DNA of 7,778 nucleotides from Rhodospirillaceae bacterium (GTDB lineage: Bacteria; Pseudomonadota; Alphaproteobacteria; UBA8366; GCA-2717185). A program made the position numbers and the translations under genes. The DNA is taken from positions 1 through 7,778 of the forward strand of contig JABJJH010000247.1 in assembly GCA_018660965.1 (NCBI GenBank), in the 5' to 3' direction. The notes beneath the pieces were generated by a model that had not been told where the DNA came from, searched no databases, and worked only from the letters and a program-made list of their open reading frames with translations. This document shows, piece after piece, positions 1 to 4,956 of the stretch (its first letter is position 1; each line of letters begins with the position of its first letter).

Positions 1-126
1 CGAGGTCGGTTCCGGATAGTAATACCCGGCGTGCCGGTCCTTGGCGGCGCTGTCCCGCGGCCACACCACAACGATCATTAAGGCCATTAACGCCAAGGCG
101 CCCAAAAGGCGATGCTTTGAATTCAT
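1..126 (-). CDS. Secreted protein of unknown function, N-terminal fragment (runs off the left edge)
   Basis: Only the first 42 codons are present; the rest lies left of position 1. The ATG (124-126, read on the minus strand) is the first possible start, because an in-frame TAG sits two codons upstream (130-132). A weak GGGA purine stretch lies about six bases before the ATG. The peptide begins MNSKHRLLGALALMALMIVV, a basic n-region followed by a hydrophobic core. It ends near residues 26-28 (SAA), which suits a Sec signal peptide with export to the periplasm. The mature part begins KDRHAGYYYPEPTS. This opening reminds me of small conserved secreted alphaproteobacterial proteins of unknown role, but I cannot name a family from 42 residues. 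The gene is divergent from the NAD kinase and shares a 145-bp upstream region with it. Confidence 0.6.
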   Translation of the reverse strand, partial: MNSKHRLLGALALMALMIVVVWPRDSAAKDRHAGYYYPEPTS

Positions 127-163
127 ATTCTATCCCGTGTCATCATCGGGGGAAAACGCCGCG

Positions 164-192
164 CTGGCGCGGTCCCGCAAGGTGGTTATATT
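164..192 (+). promoter_or_regulatory. Candidate sigma-70 type promoter for nadK
   Basis: CTGGCG (164-169) and TATATT (187-192) are separated by exactly 17 bases. Transcription would begin near 199, giving a leader of about 70 nt before the NAD kinase ATG. The -35 match is weak, but the identical pair of hexamers at identical spacing recurs upstream of argE (2052-2080), which raises confidence in both. No experimental support is visible in sequence. Confidence 0.35.
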
Positions 193-271
193 AGACGGGA
201 TCGTCAACAAAGGCCCCTGGTTTAAAGGGCGCCCCGTCGATTATTTCATCGATTATTTCGCGGAGCCACCC

Positions 272-1039
272 ATGTCGAGCACCAAAATCGCCTTTGTCGG
301 GTCGAGTGCGCCCAAGGCGCAGGAAGCGTTGGAAGACCTTCGCAAACGCTACGACACCGTGTCCGTGGCCGATGCGGATATCGTCGTCGCCCTGGGCGGC
401 GATGGCTTCATCCTGCACGCCCTGCACGAATCCATGGGCGACGGCAAAGCGATTTTCGGCATGAACCGGGGCTCGGTCGGGTTCCTGATGAACGCCTACA
501 ACCCCGACAATCTGATAGACCGGATCGACCACGCGGAAAAAGTCATCCTGACCCCCTTGCGCATGACGTGTAAATGCATCGACGGCGAAACGCGCGAAGC
601 GCTCGCGATCAACGAGGTTTCGCTGCTGCGCGAAACCCGGCAGGCGGCGAAAATCCGCATCCTCATCGATGACATCGAACGGATGCCGGAAATGATCTGC
701 GACGGCGTTCTTGTCGCCACGCCCGCCGGCAGCACCGCTTATAATTTGTCGGCGCACGGGCCCATCGTGCCCATCGGGGCGGGCGTGCTCGCCCTGACGC
801 CGATCAGCGCCTTTCGCCCCCGGCGCTGGCGCGGCGCGCTGCTGCCGCAAACCGCGACGGTCCGCTTTGAAATTCTCGAATCGGAAAAACGCCCGGTCAG
901 CGCGGTGGCCGACGGCACCGAAATACGCGACGTCGTCGAAGTCATCGTCTCACAGGACCACAGCAAGTCGGTGGCGATAATGTTCGACCAGGAACACAGC
1001 CTGGAGGAACGCATCCTCAAGGAACAGTTCGCGCCCTAA
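272..1039 (+). CDS. nadK: NAD kinase
   Basis: ATP-dependent (possibly polyphosphate-dependent) phosphorylation of NAD to NADP in the cytosol, the sole de novo route to NADP. The protein is 255 residues, normal for the short alphaproteobacterial form. The hallmark GGDG nucleotide-binding motif is at residues 42-45 in VVALGGDGFILHA. The second conserved block, AINEVSLLR (residues 112-120), supplies the conserved Asn-Glu pair. The long conserved segment DGVLVATPAGSTAYNLSAHG (144-163) forms the NAD site. ALTPISAFRPRRWRGALLP (174-192) is typical of the family. I chose ATG 272 because GGAG (262-265) sits six bases upstream and the protein then starts with the usual first beta strand (KIAFVG). An upstream extension of the frame to position 41 is open but does not resemble the family and overlaps the divergent secreted-protein gene. 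The gene converges on the formylglutamate amidohydrolase with 23 bases between stop codons and no obvious intrinsic terminator. Confidence 0.95.
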   Translation: MSSTKIAFVGSSAPKAQEALEDLRKRYDTVSVADADIVVALGGDGFILHALHESMGDGKAIFGMNRGSVGFLMNAYNPDNLIDRIDHAEKVILTPLRMTCKCIDGETREALAINEVSLLRETRQAAKIRILIDDIERMPEMICDGVLVATPAGSTAYNLSAHGPIVPIGAGVLALTPISAFRPRRWRGALLPQTATVRFEILESEKRPVSAVADGTEIRDVVEVIVSQDHSKSVAIMFDQEHSLEERILKEQFAP

Positions 1040-1062
1040 CCACAACTCGCGCCTAACCAGTC

Positions 1063-1926
1063 TTAGCCCACCGTCGCGGTCGCGAAGTCGCGCATTGCCG
1101 CCATCAACCGGCCCATATCGCCGCGCAGGGCGTCGAACCCGCCGTTTCGTTCCCCCGTCACTTCATTCATATAAATCGCGCGGCTGATTTCGATCTGCAG
1201 GCTGTTGCGCCCCGCCTTGGGGTCCGAATAGGCGCGCACCAGCTCCACGCCCTTGTAGGGATCGTTGATGCGCACCGAATAGCCCATGCCCCGCAACGTC
1301 TCGGACACGAATTGCGTGAACGCCGGCGCGCAGGTCGTGCCGTCCCGGTCCCCCAACACGATATCGACCGCGCGCCCGCCGATCACGCCGCTCATGGCGC
1401 GGGGGACGCCGGTCGCGGGCATGGAGTGGCAATTGAGATGCCACACCTGTCCGAAGTCCCGCAGCACCGCCGAGAGCGTGTCCTGCAACAAGTCATGATA
1501 CGGGCGCCAATAGGCGTCGATGCGTCGCCGCACCTCGTCCACGCCCAGTTTCCGGTCATACATGGCGTGATTGGGCGGGCACAGGCGCCAGACCAACCCA
1601 TGCCCATAACGCGACTTCTCGCTCAGTGAAATCACGTCCGGCCAGACGTCGTCCAGCAACCGCGCGTCGATATCCTGCAACGACCGGTTCGGGTCGATAT
1701 ACGACCGGGGAAACAGGGCGGCTTGAAAATACCCGCCATAATCCGGCGCGTCCTGGAACAATTCATCGACGAAGCTGTCCTCGGCCTTGCGCACGACAGC
1801 GCGGGGCGCGACGAAGTCGAAATCCGCCGGGTATTCAGTCCCGCTATGAGGCGAGTCGAACACCAGCGGGGCGGCGGCGCCATTCGGCGACTTGGCGTAC
1901 AGGACGCCTGGGATGGCGGTGTTCAA
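1063..1926 (-). CDS. N-formylglutamate amidohydrolase family protein
   Basis: Predicted cytosolic metal-dependent hydrolase releasing formate from N-formyl-L-glutamate (HutG-type, FGase family), the last step of one histidine degradation route. The protein is 287 residues, usual for the family. Conserved blocks visible in order are DSPHSG (24-29), IDPNRSLQD (77-85), YGHGLVWR (107-114), WHLNCHSMP (162-170), NDPYKG (221-226) and LQIEISRAIYM (243-253). The His, Asp and Glu residues of these blocks are the expected metal and substrate ligands. The start is a TTG (1924-1926): an in-frame TAA lies immediately before it, and GGAG (1934-1937) sits seven bases upstream, so no ATG or GTG start further upstream is possible. 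No other hut genes are in view. It lies between nadK (convergent) and argE (divergent), so it is not in a histidine operon here, and its real substrate may be a different N-acyl amino acid. Family assignment is firm; substrate is inferred. Confidence 0.9.
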   Translation of the reverse strand: MNTAIPGVLYAKSPNGAAAPLVFDSPHSGTEYPADFDFVAPRAVVRKAEDSFVDELFQDAPDYGGYFQAALFPRSYIDPNRSLQDIDARLLDDVWPDVISLSEKSRYGHGLVWRLCPPNHAMYDRKLGVDEVRRRIDAYWRPYHDLLQDTLSAVLRDFGQVWHLNCHSMPATGVPRAMSGVIGGRAVDIVLGDRDGTTCAPAFTQFVSETLRGMGYSVRINDPYKGVELVRAYSDPKAGRNSLQIEISRAIYMNEVTGERNGGFDALRGDMGRLMAAMRDFATATVG

Positions 1927-1933
1927 TTACACG

Positions 1934-1937
1934 CTCC
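1934..1937 (-). promoter_or_regulatory. Ribosome binding site that decides the TTG start
   Basis: On the minus strand this reads GGAG, seven bases before the TTG at 1926. The codon directly before the TTG is a TAA in the same frame. Together these fix the rare TTG as the start of the formylglutamate amidohydrolase. Confidence 0.6.
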
Positions 1938-1972
1938 GGGTAATAGAGACGCGCACCGCGCCGCTTCGTATC

Positions 1973-2001
1973 TTTGTAAATGCCGCCGCGCCAAACGGCA
2001 A
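1973..2001 (-). promoter_or_regulatory. Candidate promoter for the formylglutamate amidohydrolase
   Basis: On the minus strand TTGCCG (1996-2001) and TACAAA (1973-1978) are separated by 17 bases. Each matches four of six positions of the sigma-70 consensus. Transcription would start near 1966, leaving a leader of about 40 nt before the TTG start. The 190-bp region between this gene and argE would then hold two divergent, non-overlapping promoters. Weak evidence, based on hexamers alone. Confidence 0.3.
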
Positions 2002-2051
2002 ATTAATCCATACCCCCGGCCCCGCGCCCGGCAATGGTTTTGCGCCCCCCA

Positions 2052-2080
2052 CTGGCGATTTGGCCCCGCCCCGCTATATT
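2052..2080 (+). promoter_or_regulatory. Candidate sigma-70 type promoter for argE
   Basis: CTGGCG (2052-2057), a 17-base spacer and TATATT (2075-2080) lie just upstream of argE. The start site would be near 2087, about 30 nt before the ATG. The pair of hexamers and the spacing are identical to the site before nadK (164-192). I see no clear ArgR-type operator in this gap. Confidence 0.4.
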
Positions 2081-2116
2081 GTTCGCCACACGCGTTAACA
2101 AAAGGCCGAACGCCCC

Positions 2117-3301
2117 ATGATCACCGCCCAAGACGACAAATTGATCAGCCTGGACTTGATCGACTCCCTGATCAAATTCGACACCACCAGCCGGGAATCG
2201 AACCTGGAACTCATCGGCTTCGTTCAGGATTATCTGGCGAAACTCGACGTGGAATGCCAGTTGATCCACAACGACGATGGGCAAAAGGCCAATTTATACG
2301 CAACCCTGGGGCCGAAGGATAAATCGGGCGTGATGTTGTCCGGGCATACCGACGTCGTGCCGGTCGATGGCCAGAACTGGGCGACCGACCCGTTCGCCGT
2401 GGCGCGCAAGGACGGCAAGTTGTATGGCCGCGGCACGGCGGACATGAAAAGCTTCATCGCCATCGCCCTCGCCTATGCGCCGGAATTCCTGCGCCGCAAG
2501 CTGTCGACGCCGATTCATCTGGCGTTTTCCTATGACGAGGAAATCGGCTGCATCGGCGCGCACGGGCTGGTCGAAATGCTCCAGAACGCGCCCATAAAAC
2601 CCGCCATGTGCATCGTCGGCGAACCGACCAGCATGAAGGTCATGATCGCGCACAAGGGCAAGATGTCCTTCCGCGCCACCGTGCGCGGCTTCGAATGTCA
2701 TTCCTCGCTGGCCCCGACGGGCGTCAACGCGGTGGAATACGCCGCCGAGGCCATCGCCTATCTGAAAGGCATGGCGCGCAGGATCGCCAAAACCGGCCCC
2801 TTCGACGATGATTTCGACGTACGCCACTCCACCGTGCACACCGGCGTCGCCCATGGCGGCACCGCGCTCAACATCGTGCCCAAGGAATGCATTTTCGATT
2901 TCGAATTCCGCCACCTGCCTTCCGACGACGGCGAGGCCCTGTATGCGGAATTCCGCGATTACGTGGCGACCACGCTGGAGCCGGAAATGCAGGCGCTGGT
3001 CGCGGACACCGGGTTCGACTTCCACCCGCTCAGCACCATCCCGGCGCTGGACGCGCGCGCCGAGGACGACGTGGTGACCTTCGTCAAATCAATCACCGGC
3101 CAGAACGACCACGGCAAGGTCGCGTTCGGCACCGAAGCCGGGCTGTTCCAGAAACACGCGGGCATCCCCACGGTCGTCTGCGGCCCCGGCGACATCGACC
3201 AGGCCCACAAACCCGACGAATTCATCGCCCTCGACCAGATCGCGCAATGCGAAGCCTTCATGCGCCGCCTGATGGACCGCTTGGAAGAGGGCGGGGTCTG
3301 A
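2117..3301 (+). CDS. argE: Acetylornithine deacetylase (M20 family, ArgE)
   Basis: Cytosolic zinc amidohydrolase that converts N2-acetyl-L-ornithine to ornithine and acetate in the linear arginine pathway. The 394 residues match the usual family length. The M20 signature is complete: SGHTDVVP with His77 and Asp79, GRGTADMK with metal-bridging Asp109, SYDEEIGCIGA with the catalytic base Glu141 and ligand Glu142, VGEPTS with Glu169, and GDIDQAHKPDEFI with His364. FGTEAGLFQ (337-345) and GPGDIDQAHKPDEFI (356-370) are characteristic of ArgE rather than DapE. The lid/dimerisation domain spans roughly residues 175-290. ATG 2117 is preceded by AAAGG (2101-2105) at a rather long 11-base spacing. Its downstream end is unusual: the last quarter of the gene has a decayed second copy at about 4449-4609. 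M20 members can differ in acyl-amino-acid specificity, so a related deacylase is the main alternative. Confidence 0.92.
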   Translation: MITAQDDKLISLDLIDSLIKFDTTSRESNLELIGFVQDYLAKLDVECQLIHNDDGQKANLYATLGPKDKSGVMLSGHTDVVPVDGQNWATDPFAVARKDGKLYGRGTADMKSFIAIALAYAPEFLRRKLSTPIHLAFSYDEEIGCIGAHGLVEMLQNAPIKPAMCIVGEPTSMKVMIAHKGKMSFRATVRGFECHSSLAPTGVNAVEYAAEAIAYLKGMARRIAKTGPFDDDFDVRHSTVHTGVAHGGTALNIVPKECIFDFEFRHLPSDDGEALYAEFRDYVATTLEPEMQALVADTGFDFHPLSTIPALDARAEDDVVTFVKSITGQNDHGKVAFGTEAGLFQKHAGIPTVVCGPGDIDQAHKPDEFIALDQIAQCEAFMRRLMDRLEEGGV

Positions 3302-3338
3302 GTTGATAGGATAGGCGCACCAGACACGTCACATAAAC

Positions 3339-3361
3339 CGTCACGCCCGCGACGGCGGGAG
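3339..3361. repeat. Fragment of an intergenic repeat end (CCCGC hairpin)
   Basis: This stretch begins CGTCACGCCCGCG and contains the dyad CCCGC (3346-3350), loop GACG, GCGGG (3355-3359). It resembles the left end of the 93-bp repeat at 7479-7571, matching at roughly 15 of 22 positions. It lies between the convergent 3' ends of argE and the PEP-CTERM gene. No T-tract follows on either strand, so it is not a standard intrinsic terminator. It is probably a relic of the same repeat family. Confidence 0.4.
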
Positions 3362-3400
3362 GTTAGAAAACTGGACTGACCCCTTTATTAAAAGTGAGCG

Positions 3401-4042
3401 TTAAACAGCTTGGGTCCGCCGCCGCTTTATGAAACCGAACCCCATAAGGCCGAAGGCGAAGAGAGTGAGTGCGCTTGGTTCGACGACCGTGTTGGTTGGG
3501 GGGAGCACGCAGGTGTCCTGACCGATCACGCGCTTGGTAAAGCCGCCGTTCAAATTACCGGACAACACACAATTGATCGCAATTTGGCCTCCCACCGGCT
3601 CCGGGCCATTGAATTCGTAATCGTATCCGCCAACGGCGAGTGCGATATCTGGCTGAGTCGGGCCAAACTCGCCCACGGTGAGCTCGTGGTTGGAAACCAC
3701 GGATACATAGGCGCCTGCCGCGAAAAAGGCGTTTATCGACGGGTCTGTGCCGATACCGGTGTCGATGGCGAAGACATTGCTGAAGGCGCCGTCGTCAAGG
3801 TAGATGATCATGTCTGGATCGGCGCCAATGATTGGGGGGCCCCCGAGATCGTTGACCTTAATCGTTGCCGTCACATCGGCGTCGAATGCGAAGAACCACA
3901 AATCGACGGTGCTGAAGGCTCCATCAGCCTCAATGCTGTCCGCTTCGAGAAAAACCGCATGCGACGGGCCCGCCGCCAACCCGCTGCCTAATAAGGCCAC
4001 GACGGCAACGATTACGCGACGCCAGAACTTGGTTGGTTTCAT
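3401..4042 (-). CDS. Small secreted PEP-CTERM sorting-domain protein
   Basis: Predicted extracytoplasmic protein of 213 residues, exported by Sec and then recognised at its C-terminus by an exosortase. Residues 1-29 form a signal peptide: MKPTKFWRR, then a hydrophobic core, then PSHA before the cleavage site. Residues 30-180 are acidic and beta-rich with no cysteine except Cys158 and Cys178, which could pair. Segments such as GADPDMIIYLDDG and ALAVGGYDYEFNG recall the beta-sandwich domains common in PEP-CTERM proteins (DVUA0089-like), though I would not insist on the family. The tail has the tripartite sorting signal: VVEPS (186-190), a hydrophobic helix (191-205) and KRRR (206-209). The motif is EPS rather than the canonical PEP. 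Start ATG 4042 is chosen because AGGAG (4051-4055) is eight bases upstream and the signal peptide begins there; the frame is open further upstream to 4105. No exosortase gene is in the window, so the enzyme must be elsewhere. Confidence 0.82.
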   Translation of the reverse strand: MKPTKFWRRVIVAVVALLGSGLAAGPSHAVFLEADSIEADGAFSTVDLWFFAFDADVTATIKVNDLGGPPIIGADPDMIIYLDDGAFSNVFAIDTGIGTDPSINAFFAAGAYVSVVSNHELTVGEFGPTQPDIALAVGGYDYEFNGPEPVGGQIAINCVLSGNLNGGFTKRVIGQDTCVLPPTNTVVEPSALTLFAFGLMGFGFIKRRRTQAV

Positions 4043-4050
4043 TGTCAGCA

Positions 4051-4055
4051 CTCCT
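4051..4055 (-). promoter_or_regulatory. Ribosome binding site of the PEP-CTERM gene
   Basis: On the minus strand it reads AGGAG, eight bases before the ATG at 4042. It is the best Shine-Dalgarno sequence in the window. It selects this start over the two upstream in-frame candidates (to 4105), which lack one and would put residues in front of the signal peptide. Confidence 0.65.
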
Positions 4056-4141
4056 GTCATTCCATCCGCATCGTCATGAATTATTTCAACACATCGTCGG
4101 AACACCCAATTTCAGTTGGAGCTACCCGTTATGTTTGGTGA

Positions 4142-4176
4142 TGGCGTCCTTAGGCGACGCCACGAGAGCCCTCGTG
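4142..4176 (-). promoter_or_regulatory. Tandem stem-loops in the PEP-CTERM upstream region
   Basis: Two GC-rich perfect dyads abut. The first is TGGCGTC (4142-4148) with GACGCCA (4156-4162) around a 7-base loop. The second is CACGAG (4161-4166) with CTCGTG (4171-4176) around a 4-base loop. They share two bases, so they may be alternative rather than simultaneous structures. They lie about 100 bases upstream of the PEP-CTERM ATG and would be in its leader RNA if transcription starts further up. There is no following T-tract, so they are not ordinary terminators. I compared them mentally with c-di-GMP (GEMM) riboswitches and did not find the conserved core. Function unknown. Confidence 0.35.
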
Positions 4177-4251
4177 CGAAACCGGGAAATACCAAGAAAT
4201 GTCAGCGAGCATCATATTTCCCCTAAATCATTAGGAAGAAAACGCGGATCA

Positions 4252-4281
4252 GTTTCACTGTCGTTGGTTTCGCTGTCTTTG
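4252..4281. repeat. Tandem 15-bp direct repeat
   Basis: GTTTCACTGTCGTTG (4252-4266) is followed immediately by GTTTCGCTGTCTTTG (4267-4281), identical at 13 of 15 positions. It lies in the non-coding region upstream of the PEP-CTERM gene, next to the sigma-54-like element. It could be a paired regulator-binding site or simple slippage; nothing in the sequence decides between these. Confidence 0.45.
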
Positions 4282-4293
4282 ATTTAGATCATA

Positions 4294-4311
4294 TTGCAAT
4301 TCCATTTCCCG
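4294..4311 (-). promoter_or_regulatory. Sigma-54-like -24/-12 element (tentative)
   Basis: On the minus strand GG (4308-4309) and GC (4296-4297) are ten bases apart, as RpoN promoters require. The -12 part is a perfect TTGCA, but the -24 part (GGGAAA) matches poorly. A 7-bp dyad, ATCCTTC (4336-4342) with GAAGGAT (4358-4364), lies about 40 bp upstream, where an activator could bind. RpoN-dependent control of PEP-CTERM genes is known in other bacteria. Here the predicted start would be about 240 bp from the ATG, so this is a weak call. Confidence 0.2.
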
Positions 4312-4448
4312 CACTGGGGTCAGGAAAAACTTGCCATCCTTCGCAGCAGGAAAACCGGAAGGATATGTAAATACCGCAGTGTAGGCGTTATTTATTGGAC
4401 GCTGACCAACGGTTGGCCGGGAGAGAACGCTGATCGACGCAATATGAT

Positions 4449-4609
4449 CGCGGGTGCCGGGGACGACGTGGTGACCTTCGTCAAGTCAATCACCGACCAG
4501 AACGACCACGGCCCACAAACCCGACGGATTCATCGCCCTCGACCAGGTCGCGCAATGCGAAGCCTTCATGCGCCGCCTGATGGACCGGTTGGAAGAAGGC
4601 GAGGTGTAG
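4449..4609 (+). pseudogene. Decayed duplicate of the argE 3' end
   Basis: This stretch aligns with argE 3052-3300 on the same strand, with only about nine to a dozen substitutions in roughly 160 aligned bases, mostly transitions. Residues DDVVTFVKSIT are followed by QNDHG, then the reading frame breaks. An 89-bp segment equivalent to argE 3116-3204 is missing; the join falls on a shared GGC (argE 3113-3115 and 3202-3204). Because 89 is not a multiple of three, the remaining tail (QCEAFMRRLMDRLEEGEV and a TAG at 4607-4609) is out of frame with the part before it. The missing segment carried FGTEAGLFQ and the catalytic His364 neighbourhood, so no enzyme could be made. There is no start codon or 5' part. 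It is a relic of a second argE-like copy or of a duplication accompanying insertion of the PEP-CTERM cassette. Confidence 0.9.
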
Positions 4610-4612
4610 TTG

Positions 4613-4956
4613 GGGGTTACGGGTTGGCGGACGGAAACATTACTATTTGCCTGTTGTCTAATTGCGCTCGCAGGGCCCTCACGAGGTTTCCGCGTCCAGG
4701 CCGATTTCAAGTTGTCACCGAGGTCGGATTGATGATTATTTTGGCCGCATCACGATAGTGTCGGATCACAATGAAGGCCACGATGTCCCCTGTCGATAAA
4801 AGCGGACATACGACGACAAACCAGCAGAGTCGCAAGTTGACCCTGAGCAGACTTCGTCGCCAAGCAACTCATTTAAAACGTTCATTCGGCAAGGATATTC
4901 CGATTTGGCTAGCGAAATTTCGGTATGATGTCTGCTTTTATGGCTCCGGATCAGGT
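4613..4956. other. Non-coding region between the argE remnant and the hybrid kinase
   Basis: About 340 bases downstream of the kinase gene with no supported CDS. It contains an inverted repeat of 14-bp arms (4796-4809 and 4928-4941, 13 of 14 matching) and a shorter dyad ATGTCC (4783-4788) with GGACAT (4804-4809). A perfect 10-bp palindrome CGAAATTTCG (4913-4922) lies about 35 bases after the kinase stop. That last structure could end or stabilise the kinase transcript, but it lacks a T-tract. A frame starting at 4771 is open but mostly runs antisense inside the kinase gene. Confidence 0.5.
4796..4941. repeat. Inverted repeat pair bracketing 118 bp downstream of the kinase
   Basis: ATAAAAGCGGACAT (4796-4809) is mirrored on the opposite strand by ATGTCTGCTTTTAT (4928-4941), with one mismatch in 14. 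The pair ends 15 bases before the kinase stop codon (TAA, 4957-4959 on the minus strand). It could be a small non-autonomous mobile element or a relic of an intergenic repeat family. I see no target-site duplication at its edges. Confidence 0.4.

Larger units (their letters stand above)
4043..4448. other. Non-coding, structured region between the PEP-CTERM gene and the argE remnant
   Basis: About 400 bases with no convincing gene and a composition richer in A/T than the left half of the window. Besides the tandem hairpins, 15-mer repeat and sigma-54-like element listed separately, it holds a dyad CCTAA (4222-4226) with TTAGG (4231-4235). That dyad lies directly upstream, on the minus strand, of a good -10 like hexamer TATGAT (4211-4216). 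It also has GGGGTCAG (4316-4323), the inverted partner of CTGACCCC at 3376-3383 on the other side of the PEP-CTERM gene. The few open frames crossing it have no ribosome binding site and no recognisable protein features. Confidence 0.5.

Noticed and set aside
41..271. N-terminal extension of the NAD kinase frame back to position 41
   Set aside because: The extension overlaps the divergent secreted-protein gene, has no family similarity, and ATG 272 has a proper GGAG at six bases.
191..850. Long open frame on the minus strand inside nadK
   Set aside because: It is a compositional shadow of a GC-rich gene, rich in Arg, Gly, Ala and His with no domain motif, and it lies opposite a firm nadK.
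2294..3025. Long minus-strand open frame inside argE (about 243 codons)
   Set aside because: It is antisense to a complete M20 enzyme with all active-site residues; no ribosome binding site or protein motif supports it.
3339..3361. Intrinsic terminator between argE and the PEP-CTERM gene
   Set aside because: The 5-bp stem has no T-tract on either strand; it fits a fragment of the intergenic repeat better.
3410..3991. Plus-strand open frame of 193 codons opposite the PEP-CTERM gene
   Set aside because: The minus-strand gene has a signal peptide, sorting signal and AGGAG site; the plus-strand frame has none of these.
4142..4176. c-di-GMP (GEMM) riboswitch upstream of the PEP-CTERM gene
   Set aside because: The two hairpins lack the conserved GEMM core sequences, so only an unknown structured leader is claimed.
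4294..4758. Plus-strand 154-codon open frame containing the argE remnant
   Set aside because: It fuses non-coding DNA with the frameshifted argE relic. The region after the 89-bp deletion is read in the wrong frame, so it is a pseudogene artefact.
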